Under the pieces are notes generated by a model. The model did not search any database, was not told the origin of the DNA, and saw only the letters and a program-made list of their open reading frames with translations. 64,000 bases of DNA. Origin: Rossellomorea aquimaris. GTDB lineage: Bacteria > Bacillota > Bacilli > Bacillales > Bacillaceae_B. A program made the position numbers and the translations under genes. Positions within the stretch are counted from its first letter, which is position 1; every line of letters starts with the position of its first letter. Shown here piece by piece: positions 50,479-59,471 of the stretch. The stretch is taken from assembly GCF_003315075.1 (NCBI RefSeq), contig NZ_QNRJ01000011.1, forward strand, positions 1 to 64,000, written 5' to 3'.

Positions 50479-52806
50479 ATGAATCTTGAAATTCGGCAGG
50501 AGCAGGAACGTGTGGACCGTGTCATTGAGACAATTGTGGAGCAAATCGGACGCCTGGAGGATGAAACCGGACGACGACAAGAGGAAGTGGTGGAGATCCG
50601 TAAACACTTCTGGGATGAGGTCAAGGTGAATACGGATACCTTCGATGATTTTCTGGAAACCGTCCTCAGTTTGAGGCAGCAGGCACAAGTGTTGACCGTC
50701 AGTCAAAGCACTCACAGACAGGCAGTAAAAAAGCTATCTGCTCTACAACGCATGAAGGGCAAGCCTTATTTCGGACGCATTGATATTACCGAAGAAGGAG
50801 AATCGGAGTCGGAAAAGATCTATATCGGCATTGCCACCCTCACGGATCATAGTGGGGATGATTTCCTGGTCTATGATTGGCGCGCTCCGATTTCGAGCGT
50901 TTATTATGATTATCCGCCAGGTCCCGCAGAATACGCCACACCCGGTGGCATAGTCAGAGGGACGCTTGAGAAAAAATGGCAGTATCTCATCCGGGACGGC
51001 GTCATCGACTCCATGTTCGATACCAGCCTGACGATTGGGGATGAAGTTTTGCAGGAGGTGCTTGGGAAGCGGACGGATACCCATATGAACAGCATCGTGG
51101 CGACCATCCAGCAGAAGCAGAATCAGATCATCAGGCACGATCACGGCCGGCTCCTCATCGTACAAGGTGCAGCGGGCAGCGGGAAAACATCGGCCGCCCT
51201 TCAGCGGATTGCGTATTTATTATATAAATATCGAGGCACCCTCAAGGCGGATCAAATCATTCTGTTCTCTCCGAACGCCATGTTCAACAGCTATGTATCG
51301 AACGTACTGCCTGAGCTTGGTGAAGAGAATATGGAGCAGGTGACCTTTCAGGAATATTTGGATCATCGATTGAGTAAGGAGTTCGAATTGGAGGGACCAT
51401 ACAGTCAATTGGAATACGTCCTGACCGAAATGGATGACCCCTCGTACCGGACCCGGACGGCAAGTATTTCTTTCAAGGCATCGACGGACTTCTTTGACAT
51501 CATTAAATTATACAGAACGTCACTGGAGCAATCCGGGATGCGATTCAAAGGAATTAAGTTTCGGGGAAAACCAATCGTCACAGCAAGGCAAATCGAGGAA
51601 CATTTTTACACCAACGATACGTCCTTTCGTTTTCATAACAGGCTGGAGAAATTGACAGACTGGATCAACCAACAGATCGATGAAGCAGAGAAGATTGAAC
51701 GGAGCAAGCCTTGGGTCGAAGAAGAAATCGAACTGATGAACAATGAGGACTATCACAAAGCGCATCAGCACCTGCAGAAGAAAAATCCTTCGAATGATTA
51801 TGAAATCGAGTATGAGGCGTTGGCCCGATTGACTGTTCGCAGGAAATTCAAGGGACTGCGCAAAGCGATCGAGAGATTTCAATATGTGGACGTGAAAGGA
51901 ATGTATCTTCAGCTTTTTGTGGATCCTGTGAACATCTCCACCTTATGGAACGGGGAGATTCCTGAAGAGTGGGAGGATATTTGCCGTTCGACTGTGAACA
52001 TGCTCGAGGAAGGGGAATTGTCCTACGAGGATGCGACGCCTTTTTTATTGTTAAAAGAGCTGATACTCGGCTTTCAGTCCAATACGTCGATTAAGCATGT
52101 GCTCATCGACGAAGCTCAGGACTATTCACCTTTTCAATTCGAATTCATTAAGCGTCTATTTCCTTCAGCCAAAATGACCGTGCTCGGCGACTTTAATCAG
52201 GCCATCTTTGCCCATGCACGTGAGCATGTGGATTTCAGCACACTGACCGGACTCTACGGACAAGATGAAACCAACGTGATCAACTTGAATCAGAGTTACC
52301 GGTCGACCAAGCCGATCATCGAGTTCACACGCCGGCTTGTGCCTGGCGGTGACCAGATAGCTCCATTTGACCGAAACGGGGAAAAACCGGTGCTCACCCA
52401 GGTCGCTGATCACGATGAACTTCACGAACGAATTGCAGCGAAAATACAAGAATGGCAGGACCGGGACTACCATTCCATAGCCGTCATTTGTAAATCTGCG
52501 AAAGAAAGTGGAGCCGCATACGCCTCCTTAAGCGGTGTAGAAGACATCAAGCTCATGAAAAGCGCTTCCCTTGAATACGAACAGGGCGTGATCGTCATCC
52601 CGGCCTACCTGGCAAAAGGAATCGAATTTGACGCCGTCATCCTTTATGACGCATCCGCCCAATCCTATGGTGACGAAAGCCTCAGCCGCTTGTTCTACAC
52701 AGCCTGCACAAGGGCCATGCACGAGCTGCAGCTATTCAGCGTAGGCGATCCGAGTCCATTCTTTGAACATATAGAAGCGGACCTCTATAGTAGCGAACCG
52801 TCTTAA
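50479..52806 (+). CDS. helD: RNA polymerase-recycling ATPase HelD
   Basis: A 775-residue UvrD-like superfamily 1 helicase-fold ATPase. An N-terminal coiled-coil arm (residues about 1-95) precedes the helicase core; Walker A is GAAGSGKTS (from Gly230), motif II HVLIDEAQDYSPFQ, motif III LGDFNQAIF, and motif VI LFYTACTRAMHELQLF. HelD in Bacillus subtilis releases stalled RNA polymerase from DNA and influences survival on antibiotics. AAAAGGAG ribosome site. Monocistronic, terminated by the repeat at 52820. Confidence 0.92.
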   Translation: MNLEIRQEQERVDRVIETIVEQIGRLEDETGRRQEEVVEIRKHFWDEVKVNTDTFDDFLETVLSLRQQAQVLTVSQSTHRQAVKKLSALQRMKGKPYFGRIDITEEGESESEKIYIGIATLTDHSGDDFLVYDWRAPISSVYYDYPPGPAEYATPGGIVRGTLEKKWQYLIRDGVIDSMFDTSLTIGDEVLQEVLGKRTDTHMNSIVATIQQKQNQIIRHDHGRLLIVQGAAGSGKTSAALQRIAYLLYKYRGTLKADQIILFSPNAMFNSYVSNVLPELGEENMEQVTFQEYLDHRLSKEFELEGPYSQLEYVLTEMDDPSYRTRTASISFKASTDFFDIIKLYRTSLEQSGMRFKGIKFRGKPIVTARQIEEHFYTNDTSFRFHNRLEKLTDWINQQIDEAEKIERSKPWVEEEIELMNNEDYHKAHQHLQKKNPSNDYEIEYEALARLTVRRKFKGLRKAIERFQYVDVKGMYLQLFVDPVNISTLWNGEIPEEWEDICRSTVNMLEEGELSYEDATPFLLLKELILGFQSNTSIKHVLIDEAQDYSPFQFEFIKRLFPSAKMTVLGDFNQAIFAHAREHVDFSTLTGLYGQDETNVINLNQSYRSTKPIIEFTRRLVPGGDQIAPFDRNGEKPVLTQVADHDELHERIAAKIQEWQDRDYHSIAVICKSAKESGAAYASLSGVEDIKLMKSASLEYEQGVIVIPAYLAKGIEFDAVILYDASAQSYGDESLSRLFYTACTRAMHELQLFSVGDPSPFFEHIEADLYSSEPS

Positions 52807-52819
52807 ATTGATCATACAA

Positions 52820-52872
52820 AGGGACGGACCTTGTACTTCAAATCAGAAGTGCAAGGTCCGTCCCTCTTTTTT
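52820..52872 (+). terminator. GGGACGGACC palindromic repeat, helD terminator
   Basis: AGGGACGGACCTTG (52820-52833) and CAAGGTCCGTCCCT (52852-52865) extend by ACTTC/GAAGT inside; followed by CTTTTTT. Confidence 0.85.
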
Positions 52873-52967
52873 ATTTTATAAAAGTGATTGAGTTAGGGGA
52901 AATGTTTTGAAATAATTGGAAGAGAAGGGTCATATAGTTTAATTTTAAGTGGAAAGGAGGAGTCTGA

Positions 52968-53180
52968 GTGAAGGGAAATATGAAATTTGCATGGATTGCT
53001 TCCTGGTTTGCGCTTGTTGGTCAACTGGCATTTTTCATCGGTGTGTCGCTGTTCACAGGGGATTGGCGCTATGTCATGTGGAGTTTTATGGTCAGTATGG
53101 CAGCGGGCGTTCCAAGCATGATCCGTACGTGGCTGGCGCAGAAAAGAATAAACGATCAAAAAGGGAGTCCCGCCCAATAA
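52968..53180 (+). CDS. small two-TM membrane protein
   Basis: A 70-residue protein with segments at about residues 8-27 and 36-52, a positive C tail (AQKRINDQKGS). GTG 52968 follows AAAGGAGGAG. Family not recognised. Confidence 0.62.
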   Translation: MKGNMKFAWIASWFALVGQLAFFIGVSLFTGDWRYVMWSFMVSMAAGVPSMIRTWLAQKRINDQKGSPAQ

Positions 53181-53313
53181 CTACGGCTTCCTCATTCTTC
53201 ACATAAATCCAATGAGGCAATTCATCATTCAAGGTTGGAGAGACCGTGGTCACAAAGTGTTTGCATTAGATAAGACTGATGATCGACCTTGTCATTTTGG
53301 GAGGTGTTTTATC

Positions 53314-53937
53314 ATGAACAATCGTTGGAATGAATGGGTATATAAACTCTGGTCTCCCATATACGATACGTTTTTTAACTCAGGTGTATTCCGTAAAGCC
53401 CGGCAACAGGTATTTCAAGGAGAGGCATTTCAAGAAAATCAACGAATCTTATTTGTTGGTGTAGGCACAGGAGCTGACCTGGAATGGATCCATCATCAGT
53501 CATTGAATATTACCGCGATTGACTATTCAAATGAAATGCTTGAAAAAGCCAGAAAGAAATTCCCGGACTCCCGGGTACAATTTCTGAAAATGGATGCACA
53601 GAAGATGAGCTTTCGCGATCATCAATTCGATGTGGTAATCGGGAGTCTTATTCTATCCGTCGTACCTGATGCAGATCAGTGCCTCAAGGAAATGATCAGG
53701 GTGTTGAAGAAGGATGGTGAGTTGATCCTCTTCGATAAGTTTGCGCCTGAAGGAAGAGGACTTTCTCCTATTAAAAAGGTTCTCAGGCCGCTGATCAAAT
53801 TAGCCGGTACCGATATTGGTCTGAGCTTCGAGGCGCTAGTTGAAAAATATAAAGGAACGTTATCTGTGAAAGAGGACATCCCAGTAATGTTCCATGGGAT
53901 GTACAGAAAGATTGTGATCATAAAACAACATCCATGA
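53314..53937 (+). CDS. class I SAM-dependent methyltransferase
   Basis: A 207-residue methyltransferase: SAM motif I ILFVGVGTGADLEWI, motif II DYSNEMLEKARKK, DAQKMSFRDHQFDVVIGSLILSVV, EMIRVLKKDGELILFDKF. Similar to UbiE/MenG-like small methyltransferases. GGGAGGTG ribosome site before ATG 53314. Substrate unknown. Confidence 0.87.
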   Translation: MNNRWNEWVYKLWSPIYDTFFNSGVFRKARQQVFQGEAFQENQRILFVGVGTGADLEWIHHQSLNITAIDYSNEMLEKARKKFPDSRVQFLKMDAQKMSFRDHQFDVVIGSLILSVVPDADQCLKEMIRVLKKDGELILFDKFAPEGRGLSPIKKVLRPLIKLAGTDIGLSFEALVEKYKGTLSVKEDIPVMFHGMYRKIVIIKQHP

Positions 53938-53994
53938 ATGATGTTTTAACTTTCTTTCTATCTATGATGGATTTCCAGAGTGAATTAATGCTAA

Positions 53995-54042
53995 AAAGGG
54001 CTGGCCAGAAAGTCGCATTCATGACTCTTCGGCCAACCCTTT
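53995..54042. terminator. terminator between converging genes
   Basis: AAAGGGCTGGCC and GGCCAACCCTTT pair with one G-U; the flanks are T-rich on the plus strand. Confidence 0.75.
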
Positions 54043-54083
54043 ATTTATGAATTCCCAATGACCCCGTCCTGACCTCAGAAACC

Positions 54084-54233
54084 TTAAAAATTCTTATCCT
54101 TCACTGATTTCCTTTTAAAAAAGAGGATCGTAGCTACAATAAGGACCAGGATAACGGCCATCGGTATGATGATAAATAACGCAACTCCCGAATCTCCAAA
54201 GATGGGAATTCCTCCTCTCAAGTGATTGATCAT
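54084..54233 (-). CDS. 49-residue single-TM protein
   Basis: ATG 54233 (after AAGAGAAGC) encodes MINHLRGGIPIFGDSGVALF, then a membrane segment (FIIIPMAVILVLIVATILFF) and a basic end (KRKSVKDKNF). A longer frame begins at 54281 but lacks a ribosome site. Possibly linked to the Nat locus by closeness only. Confidence 0.5.
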   Translation of the reverse strand: MINHLRGGIPIFGDSGVALFIIIPMAVILVLIVATILFFKRKSVKDKNF

Positions 54234-54293
54234 AGCTTCTCTTTTCCCTTTATTATTTCGATAAAACTTTATGGAGCACACTGGAAAACATCC

Positions 54294-54308
54294 GAGGGAC
54301 GGACCTTT
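54294..54308 (+). repeat. half copy of the GGGACGGACC repeat
   Basis: GAGGGACGGACCTTT without a facing arm, in the short gap at the end of the sensor kinase gene. Confidence 0.55.
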
Positions 54309-54329
54309 ACATGAAATACAATAAAACTT

Positions 54330-55301
54330 CTAATGTATGGCCGGAAATTTAATCTTCACCGTGAATTCTTCATCTCGATATACGAAGTCCAGTAACCCTT
54401 GGTGATCGGTCACCGTGTCCTGAATGACCCTGGTACCGAGCCCTTCGTGTTTCTCCCCCTTTGTGGTGTGGCCGTAGCTCTGATAAAGCTTATCCAGAAT
54501 GTGGATCGGAATCGGAAGGCTCGGATTTTGACAGATCAGCACGTACAGCCCGCTTCGTTTGTAGAACTGAAGAGTGACGTTTGATGATTTGCCGTAGTGA
54601 TTCTGCCATTCAATGGAAGCATCGATGCTGTTGGATAACAGGTTTCCAAGTAGTGTCACCAACTTTTTATCCGGAATGGGCAGGGTGGATAGGGGCATGT
54701 CCACATCGTAAATCATCGTCACCCCCGAAGCCTTTCCCTGGCTGTACATTTGATGTAGGATGCCTGCTATACTTCCACGTTCACCCTTAATGGAAAGATT
54801 CGTCTCCTCATACCCGTCCACCAAATCATCAAGGTAGGCTGTGGCCTCTTCATGGTGCCGGTTTTCGAGCATGTAGTGGATGGAGGAAACATGCTTGAGA
54901 AAATCATGCCGCTCACTGCGAACGATACGGAAGGTTTCCATGAGTTGAGCGCGCTCTTCTTCAAATTGGCCATTTTCTTTATAGAGCTGTTCGATTCGAT
55001 TTGACACTTCCCACCTTACACATTCCATACCCATGAACACCACCAGAAATACTCCGTAAAACCAGGAAGTCTTCATCACAAGGTAAGGGAGCAACAGGAG
55101 GAGCTGTATGAGAAAAAGGGCAACGTTCCACTTCAGATCTGGTTTAAAGAAAGAGATCCGTATTTTTCTAAAAAGTATATACAGAGTGAGTGAGACTACT
55201 AGAAATGTTATATAGAAAGGGACATCCCAAGGCAGATTCAAAAGAAGTGCATGCAGATGCACGAATCCGAGCAGGATGAGTGTAACCCAATAAAAATTCA
55301 C
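54330..55301 (-). CDS. natK: GHKL-type sensor histidine kinase, NatK-like
   Basis: A 323-residue kinase: four to five N-terminal membrane segments (residues about 5-110), coiled coil, SERHDFLKHVSSIHYMLE with the H-D phosphoacceptor, NLLSNSIDASIEWQN, and a short ATPase domain HEGLGTRVIQDTVT. It matches AgrC/NatK-type kinases that pair with LytTR regulators. Lies 14 bases after the regulator gene. GTG start after AAAGGTGG. Confidence 0.83.
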   Translation of the reverse strand: MNFYWVTLILLGFVHLHALLLNLPWDVPFYITFLVVSLTLYILFRKIRISFFKPDLKWNVALFLIQLLLLLPYLVMKTSWFYGVFLVVFMGMECVRWEVSNRIEQLYKENGQFEEERAQLMETFRIVRSERHDFLKHVSSIHYMLENRHHEEATAYLDDLVDGYEETNLSIKGERGSIAGILHQMYSQGKASGVTMIYDVDMPLSTLPIPDKKLVTLLGNLLSNSIDASIEWQNHYGKSSNVTLQFYKRSGLYVLICQNPSLPIPIHILDKLYQSYGHTTKGEKHEGLGTRVIQDTVTDHQGLLDFVYRDEEFTVKIKFPAIH

Positions 55302-55315
55302 AGCGTTTCCACCTT

Positions 55316-56014
55316 TTAAAAGTAATATTTTTGCAGGAAATCGACCTTTTCCTTTGTAATCATGGCCTGCTTGTCGAGTCCTTCAAATGTGATCACATAT
55401 GAGTTTTTCGCATAAAGAGAGAAGTTCTTGACGTAGTGAATGTTGATGATGAAGGAACGGTGGGATCGGATGAAGTCCCGCTCGCGTAATTCACCCTCGA
55501 GTTCATTCAAGGTGAGATAGGTTTTGATTTCTTCATCCTTGGTGTAGATCGTAGTCGATCGACCGGAACGTTCAATAAAGACAATGTCCTTCTTCTGCAC
55601 AATATGGATATCATTCTTTTGCTTTAAATAGAGTCTTCCTGTCAATTCAGCGGACCTTGACTTTTCCATCAGCCGCTCGATGGATTTCATCAATCGATCA
55701 TTGGTATAGGGCTTCATGATGTAGTCATGTACATTCAATTCAAAGGCATGGACGGCATAGCCGCTGTTTCCCGTAACGAATATCACGGAAATATTCAGGG
55801 CATGGGAATGAATGATATCCGCCAGCTCATAACCTGACAAATGAGGCATCTCAATATCGGCTATCAGCACGTCAATCGTTTCTTTCTTGATCTGATCATA
55901 GGCTTCTTCTGCCGAAGTGGTGGAGAAGACAATCTCCACATTCTCTATGCGGGAAATGATGCCATTCAATTTATCTAAATCTATCATCCGATCGTCTACT
56001 AGACCGATTTTCAT
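55316..56014 (-). CDS. natR: LytTR response regulator, NatR-like
   Basis: A 232-residue regulator: receiver (LVDDRMIDLDKL, DVLIADIEMPHLSG, FVTGN, KPY) followed by a LytTR DNA-binding domain (DIHIVQKKDIVFIERSGRSTTIYTKDEEIKTYLTLNELEGELRERDFIRSHRSFIIN). Divergent from the ABC exporter genes. Homology to NatR, which in B. subtilis controls natAB, fits the arrangement. Probable binding site at 56078-56110. Confidence 0.85.
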   Translation of the reverse strand: MKIGLVDDRMIDLDKLNGIISRIENVEIVFSTTSAEEAYDQIKKETIDVLIADIEMPHLSGYELADIIHSHALNISVIFVTGNSGYAVHAFELNVHDYIMKPYTNDRLMKSIERLMEKSRSAELTGRLYLKQKNDIHIVQKKDIVFIERSGRSTTIYTKDEEIKTYLTLNELEGELRERDFIRSHRSFIINIHYVKNFSLYAKNSYVITFEGLDKQAMITKEKVDFLQKYYF

Positions 56015-56077
56015 TTCTTCTCGCCTCGCATCTTCTGAAGTCCCTTTATTTTACCATTTTCAAAGAAGAATTTGGTA

Positions 56078-56110
56078 TTTTCACGACATGAAATGGACTT
56101 TTCACGACAT
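56078..56110. promoter_or_regulatory. direct repeat, probable LytTR regulator site
   Basis: TTTTCACGACAT occurs at 56078-56089 and 56099-56110, exactly 21 bases apart (two helical turns), in the natR/natA intergenic gap. LytTR regulators bind paired direct repeats, so this is the prime candidate NatR site. Confidence 0.7.
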
Positions 56111-56179
56111 AAGTGGAGATTGTTTCCTTATTTGTTTGTATGATGGACCTAAGATAATAAATGGATGAGGTGAGAGAAA

Positions 56180-56932
56180 GTGATACAGATACACGAAGTA
56201 ACGAAACAGTTCAAGGACAAGAAGAAGTATGTCACAGCGCTGAAACATGTCTCTTTTTCAGTGAAAAAGGGTGAGGTCGTTGGTTTGTTAGGGGAAAATG
56301 GGGCCGGAAAGACAACCCTGCTCCGAACGATCGCGACCCTTCTGACGCCTACCGAGGGCTATGTGCAAGTAGCGGGATACGATACGATCAAGAGTCCGAA
56401 TGAAATCAAGACGAAAATCGGTGTGCTATTCGGAGGGGAAACAGGACTCTATGACCGATTGACCGCCCGGGAAAATCTTCAATACTTTGCCCTGTTATAT
56501 GGATTGAGCAAGCACGAAACGAAGGTGCGCATCGATGATCTGGCAAGGATGTTCGGCATGAGGGATTATCTTGACCGGAGAGTTTCCGGCTTCTCGAAAG
56601 GAATGCGCCAGAAGGTTGCCATCGCGAGAACGTTGATCCACAATCCTGACATCATCCTGTTCGATGAACCAACGACAGGATTGGACATTACATCTTCCAA
56701 CGTCTTTCGCCAGCTCGTCCATCAGCTGAAGCGCGAAGGAAAGACGATTGTCTTCTCCAGTCACATCATGGAGGAAGTGTCCTTGCTATGCGACAAGGTA
56801 GCGATGATGCATAAAGGGGAATTGGTGTATCACGGCGACATCGAGCACCTCTACCAAACAGAAAAGAGCCGGGATCTGAACTATATCTTTATGAGCAAGC
56901 TGGTGAGAGGGGATGAACACTATGCTTCTTAA
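56180..56932 (+). CDS. natA: ABC exporter ATPase, NatA-like
   Basis: A 250-residue ATPase: Walker A LGENGAGKTT (to Thr46), signature VSGFSKGMRQKVAIARTL, Walker B ILFDEPTTGLD. NatA with NatB exports sodium in Bacillus. GTG start after GAGGTGAG. Its 3' end overlaps the next gene. Confidence 0.88.
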   Translation: MIQIHEVTKQFKDKKKYVTALKHVSFSVKKGEVVGLLGENGAGKTTLLRTIATLLTPTEGYVQVAGYDTIKSPNEIKTKIGVLFGGETGLYDRLTARENLQYFALLYGLSKHETKVRIDDLARMFGMRDYLDRRVSGFSKGMRQKVAIARTLIHNPDIILFDEPTTGLDITSSNVFRQLVHQLKREGKTIVFSSHIMEEVSLLCDKVAMMHKGELVYHGDIEHLYQTEKSRDLNYIFMSKLVRGDEHYAS

Positions 56933-58079
56933 TATCTATTTGAAAGAATTGAAGGACAGCTTCCGCGATCGGAGAACCCTGTTGCTGACGGTCCTTCTGC
57001 CCATCTTCATGATGAGCGGGCTTGTATTCTTCTATGAAAATATGGTTTCCGATGACGAAGGGGAAACGTACACCCTTGCCGTCGATTCAACTGTTAGTAC
57101 AGAAGTGACAGATCTATTTTCAGGGTATGAAGCGATTGATATCGTGAAGGCTGCTGATCCCGAAAAGTCCCTTGAAGAGGGGGATGCCCTTGCCGCCATG
57201 ATTGTAAGTCCTAATTTCATACGTAACATTGAACAAGGAAAAGAAGCAGATGTAACCATCATCGGCGACTCCTTAAGCCAAAAATCCAGTAACCTTATGA
57301 ATATTGTCACTAATGCATTGACCGCCTATGAGAAACAAGTGACAGCTGAGAGGCTGGAATCTCAAGGGACGGACCTTTCACTCATTGAGCCCTTTGTCAT
57401 CACTCAACAGGAAATGTCAGATGATGACACAAGCATGTTCCTACTGGCCTTCCTTGTCCCATTGATATTGGCTATTTCTATAGGGGTGGGAACGGGTCCA
57501 TCTGCAGCGGATTTGTTTGCCGGTGAAAAAGAGAAGAAGACGATGGAAGCCTTACTCATGACACCGGTCAAACGTTCTACTCTTCTGTTGGCAAAATGGT
57601 TGACCATCTCGACAGTGGGTGTGGTCACGGGAATCGTAACGCTGATCGTGCTGGCGATTGAAATCAGCCTCTTTACAGAAAACCTTAAAGCGGCCGTATC
57701 CTTTGGAGATAATGTGTATATGATCATCATCCTTTCCCTGCTTCTCACCATCGTGTATGCAGTGTTCGTTGCCTCACTGCAAATGATCACCAGCATTATC
57801 GGGAAAACCGTCAAGGAAGCACAAAGCTATAGCGCGCCGATCATGATGCTCGCAGCCTTTCCCGGTATGATCATCACGAATGTTGGACTGAATGAACTAT
57901 CTTTCCAACACTTTGCCATTCCGGTCCTGAACCTGTTCAGCCAATTTAAAGAACTGTTCATGGGTGTAATCGATTATCAGCATCTCTTCCTGACGTTCGG
58001 AAGCAACCTTCTCTTTATGCTAGTCATATTTGTGATTGGCAGAATCCTATTCTTGAAGGATAAATGGGTGATGAACTAA
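56922..58079 (+). CDS. natB: ABC-2 exporter permease, NatB-like
   Basis: A 385-residue membrane protein: first segment (residues about 18-38), a large outside domain (about 40-165), and five more segments from about 168 on (DDTSMFLLAFLVPLILAISIGVG, TMEALLMTPVKRSTLLLAKWL, NVYMIIILSLLLTIVYAVF). Typical NatB topology. ATG 56922 follows GAGAGGGG and starts within natA's last codons. Oddity: a 13-base exact match to the GGGACGGACC repeat lies at 57365-57377 within the outside domain, in frame as QGTDLS. Confidence 0.85.
   Translation: MLLNIYLKELKDSFRDRRTLLLTVLLPIFMMSGLVFFYENMVSDDEGETYTLAVDSTVSTEVTDLFSGYEAIDIVKAADPEKSLEEGDALAAMIVSPNFIRNIEQGKEADVTIIGDSLSQKSSNLMNIVTNALTAYEKQVTAERLESQGTDLSLIEPFVITQQEMSDDDTSMFLLAFLVPLILAISIGVGTGPSAADLFAGEKEKKTMEALLMTPVKRSTLLLAKWLTISTVGVVTGIVTLIVLAIEISLFTENLKAAVSFGDNVYMIIILSLLLTIVYAVFVASLQMITSIIGKTVKEAQSYSAPIMMLAAFPGMIITNVGLNELSFQHFAIPVLNLFSQFKELFMGVIDYQHLFLTFGSNLLFMLVIFVIGRILFLKDKWVMN
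57365..57377 (+). repeat. GGGACGGACC repeat inside the natB-like gene
   Basis: AGGGACGGACCTT, an exact half copy of the dispersed repeat, in frame within a coding region (extracellular loop). The other copies seen lie between genes or touch gene ends. A chance match is possible but unlikely. Confidence 0.55.
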
Positions 58080-58091
58080 TAGTAAGGATGA

Positions 58092-58120
58092 GCAATCACC
58101 ATGCCATGGTGATTGCTTTT
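58092..58120 (+). terminator. terminator after natB
   Basis: GCAATCACC and GGTGATTGC with a short loop, followed by TTTT. Confidence 0.8.
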
Positions 58121-58149
58121 ATGAAAAAATGAGTTGGGAGTTTTTAAAA

Positions 58150-59202
58150 ATGAAGTCTTTCTTTACGCCAAAATGGGTATCTCTTCTCGGGTTTTTCCTT
58201 TTTTCAATAGGGGTTTGGAACGAGCCAACGAGGGAAATGACTGCCGTGATCGGAGGTCTTTTCCTGGCATGGTTGCTTGCGGTTGGTCTGCATGAACTCG
58301 GTCATGTGATGGCAGGGAGGTGGAATGGGTTTGAATTTGGTTTTTTAGCATTCGGGCCGATCCAATTTGAACAAACGAAAAATGGTATCAAATTAAGAGG
58401 AAATAAGCGCTGGTTTTTCTTTGGTGGAGTGGCCATGATGGTGCCGCCCCGTATAGATAAGGAAGCCCTTATCCCTAAATGGGCAGCATTTGCAGCAGGT
58501 GGACCGATTCTATCGTTTTTAGCAGGAATCATCTTTTATCTATTATACGGAGTGCTATCCTATGAGTTTTTCTTCTTTCTTGCCATCATGAATGCCTGTA
58601 TATTCGCCGCTACTATTGTGCCCCTGAAAACAAGTATGCGGACCGACGGCTATATTCTCCTCACATTGATGAAAAAGAATGAGGAAGCAGGCAGGTTAAT
58701 GGAAGAATTAGTTATCATGAGAGAGATGCTCAGTAGAAAGCATCCTCTTGAATGGAATCGGGATTTTATACAAGAAGCAAAACAAAAGGAACCAGTAGAG
58801 GAGAATGTGCAGTTTTTCTTGATGAACTACTACTTTGAAATTGAGCAGCATGGCTTTCCATCCGCTGAAGAAGCCATGTCTCCATATCGTGAGATTCCCA
58901 TCACGAGAAAAAATAAATTTCACATGACATTTCTCATTCATATGAAGCAGTTATCCCACTTTTTACACGGTGAAGCCAACACCCATGAAATCACTCAACT
59001 TCAGAACTCGCTTTCCAACATAGAACCCGTCTCCTACTACAGAGGCAAAGCCATCATTGCCCATCTGCAGAATCATCATCAAGAAGCGAGAAGCTATCTG
59101 AAAAAAGCAAATAAAATCATATTAAACAATCAACCACTATACGGATTCTATCAAGCTGAAAAAACACTATCCGACTTGGTCGAAGCGAAGATGGCCTGGT
59201 AA
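58150..59202 (+). CDS. M50-type site-2 protease-like membrane peptidase
   Basis: A 350-residue protein. Catalytic zinc motif HELGH is His48-Glu-Leu-Gly-His52 in a membrane segment; the partner metal ligand may be in RTDGYILLTLMKK (DGY). It has about four membrane segments in the first 170 residues, then a helical soluble tail of about 170 residues. Probably cleaves membrane-bound peptides; the tail may be a regulatory domain. ATG 58150 follows GGGAG; the ATG at 58129 has no ribosome site. Confidence 0.78.
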   Translation: MKSFFTPKWVSLLGFFLFSIGVWNEPTREMTAVIGGLFLAWLLAVGLHELGHVMAGRWNGFEFGFLAFGPIQFEQTKNGIKLRGNKRWFFFGGVAMMVPPRIDKEALIPKWAAFAAGGPILSFLAGIIFYLLYGVLSYEFFFFLAIMNACIFAATIVPLKTSMRTDGYILLTLMKKNEEAGRLMEELVIMREMLSRKHPLEWNRDFIQEAKQKEPVEENVQFFLMNYYFEIEQHGFPSAEEAMSPYREIPITRKNKFHMTFLIHMKQLSHFLHGEANTHEITQLQNSLSNIEPVSYYRGKAIIAHLQNHHQEARSYLKKANKIILNNQPLYGFYQAEKTLSDLVEAKMAW

Positions 59203-59327
59203 GGATCAGAAGGATGAACCTCGATAGAAACGACAAGAATCCCTATTATGAAATTAGGGTCTGAATCCTTTCAGACTGTCACCGACACTCCTCTATAAAA
59301 AATAGAATAATATCCTATATCTATTAG

Positions 59328-59360
59328 AAAAGCATGTTCCCACCAGGTTCATGCTTTTTT
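59328..59360 (+). terminator. terminator-like hairpin
   Basis: AAAAGCATG and CATGCTTTT then T; lies after the M50 gene. The 59203-59471 gap also has a half copy of the TAGGGTCTGA repeat near 59260. Confidence 0.7.
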
Positions 59361-59471
59361 AATGGAAGAATGAAACTTTTCCCAAAAATATACGTATAGA
59401 AGTAATAAAATGGAATTTTATCCCTGCTTTATAATGAATATGCGCATTTTAATCTGAAAGGAGAGAGAAGA

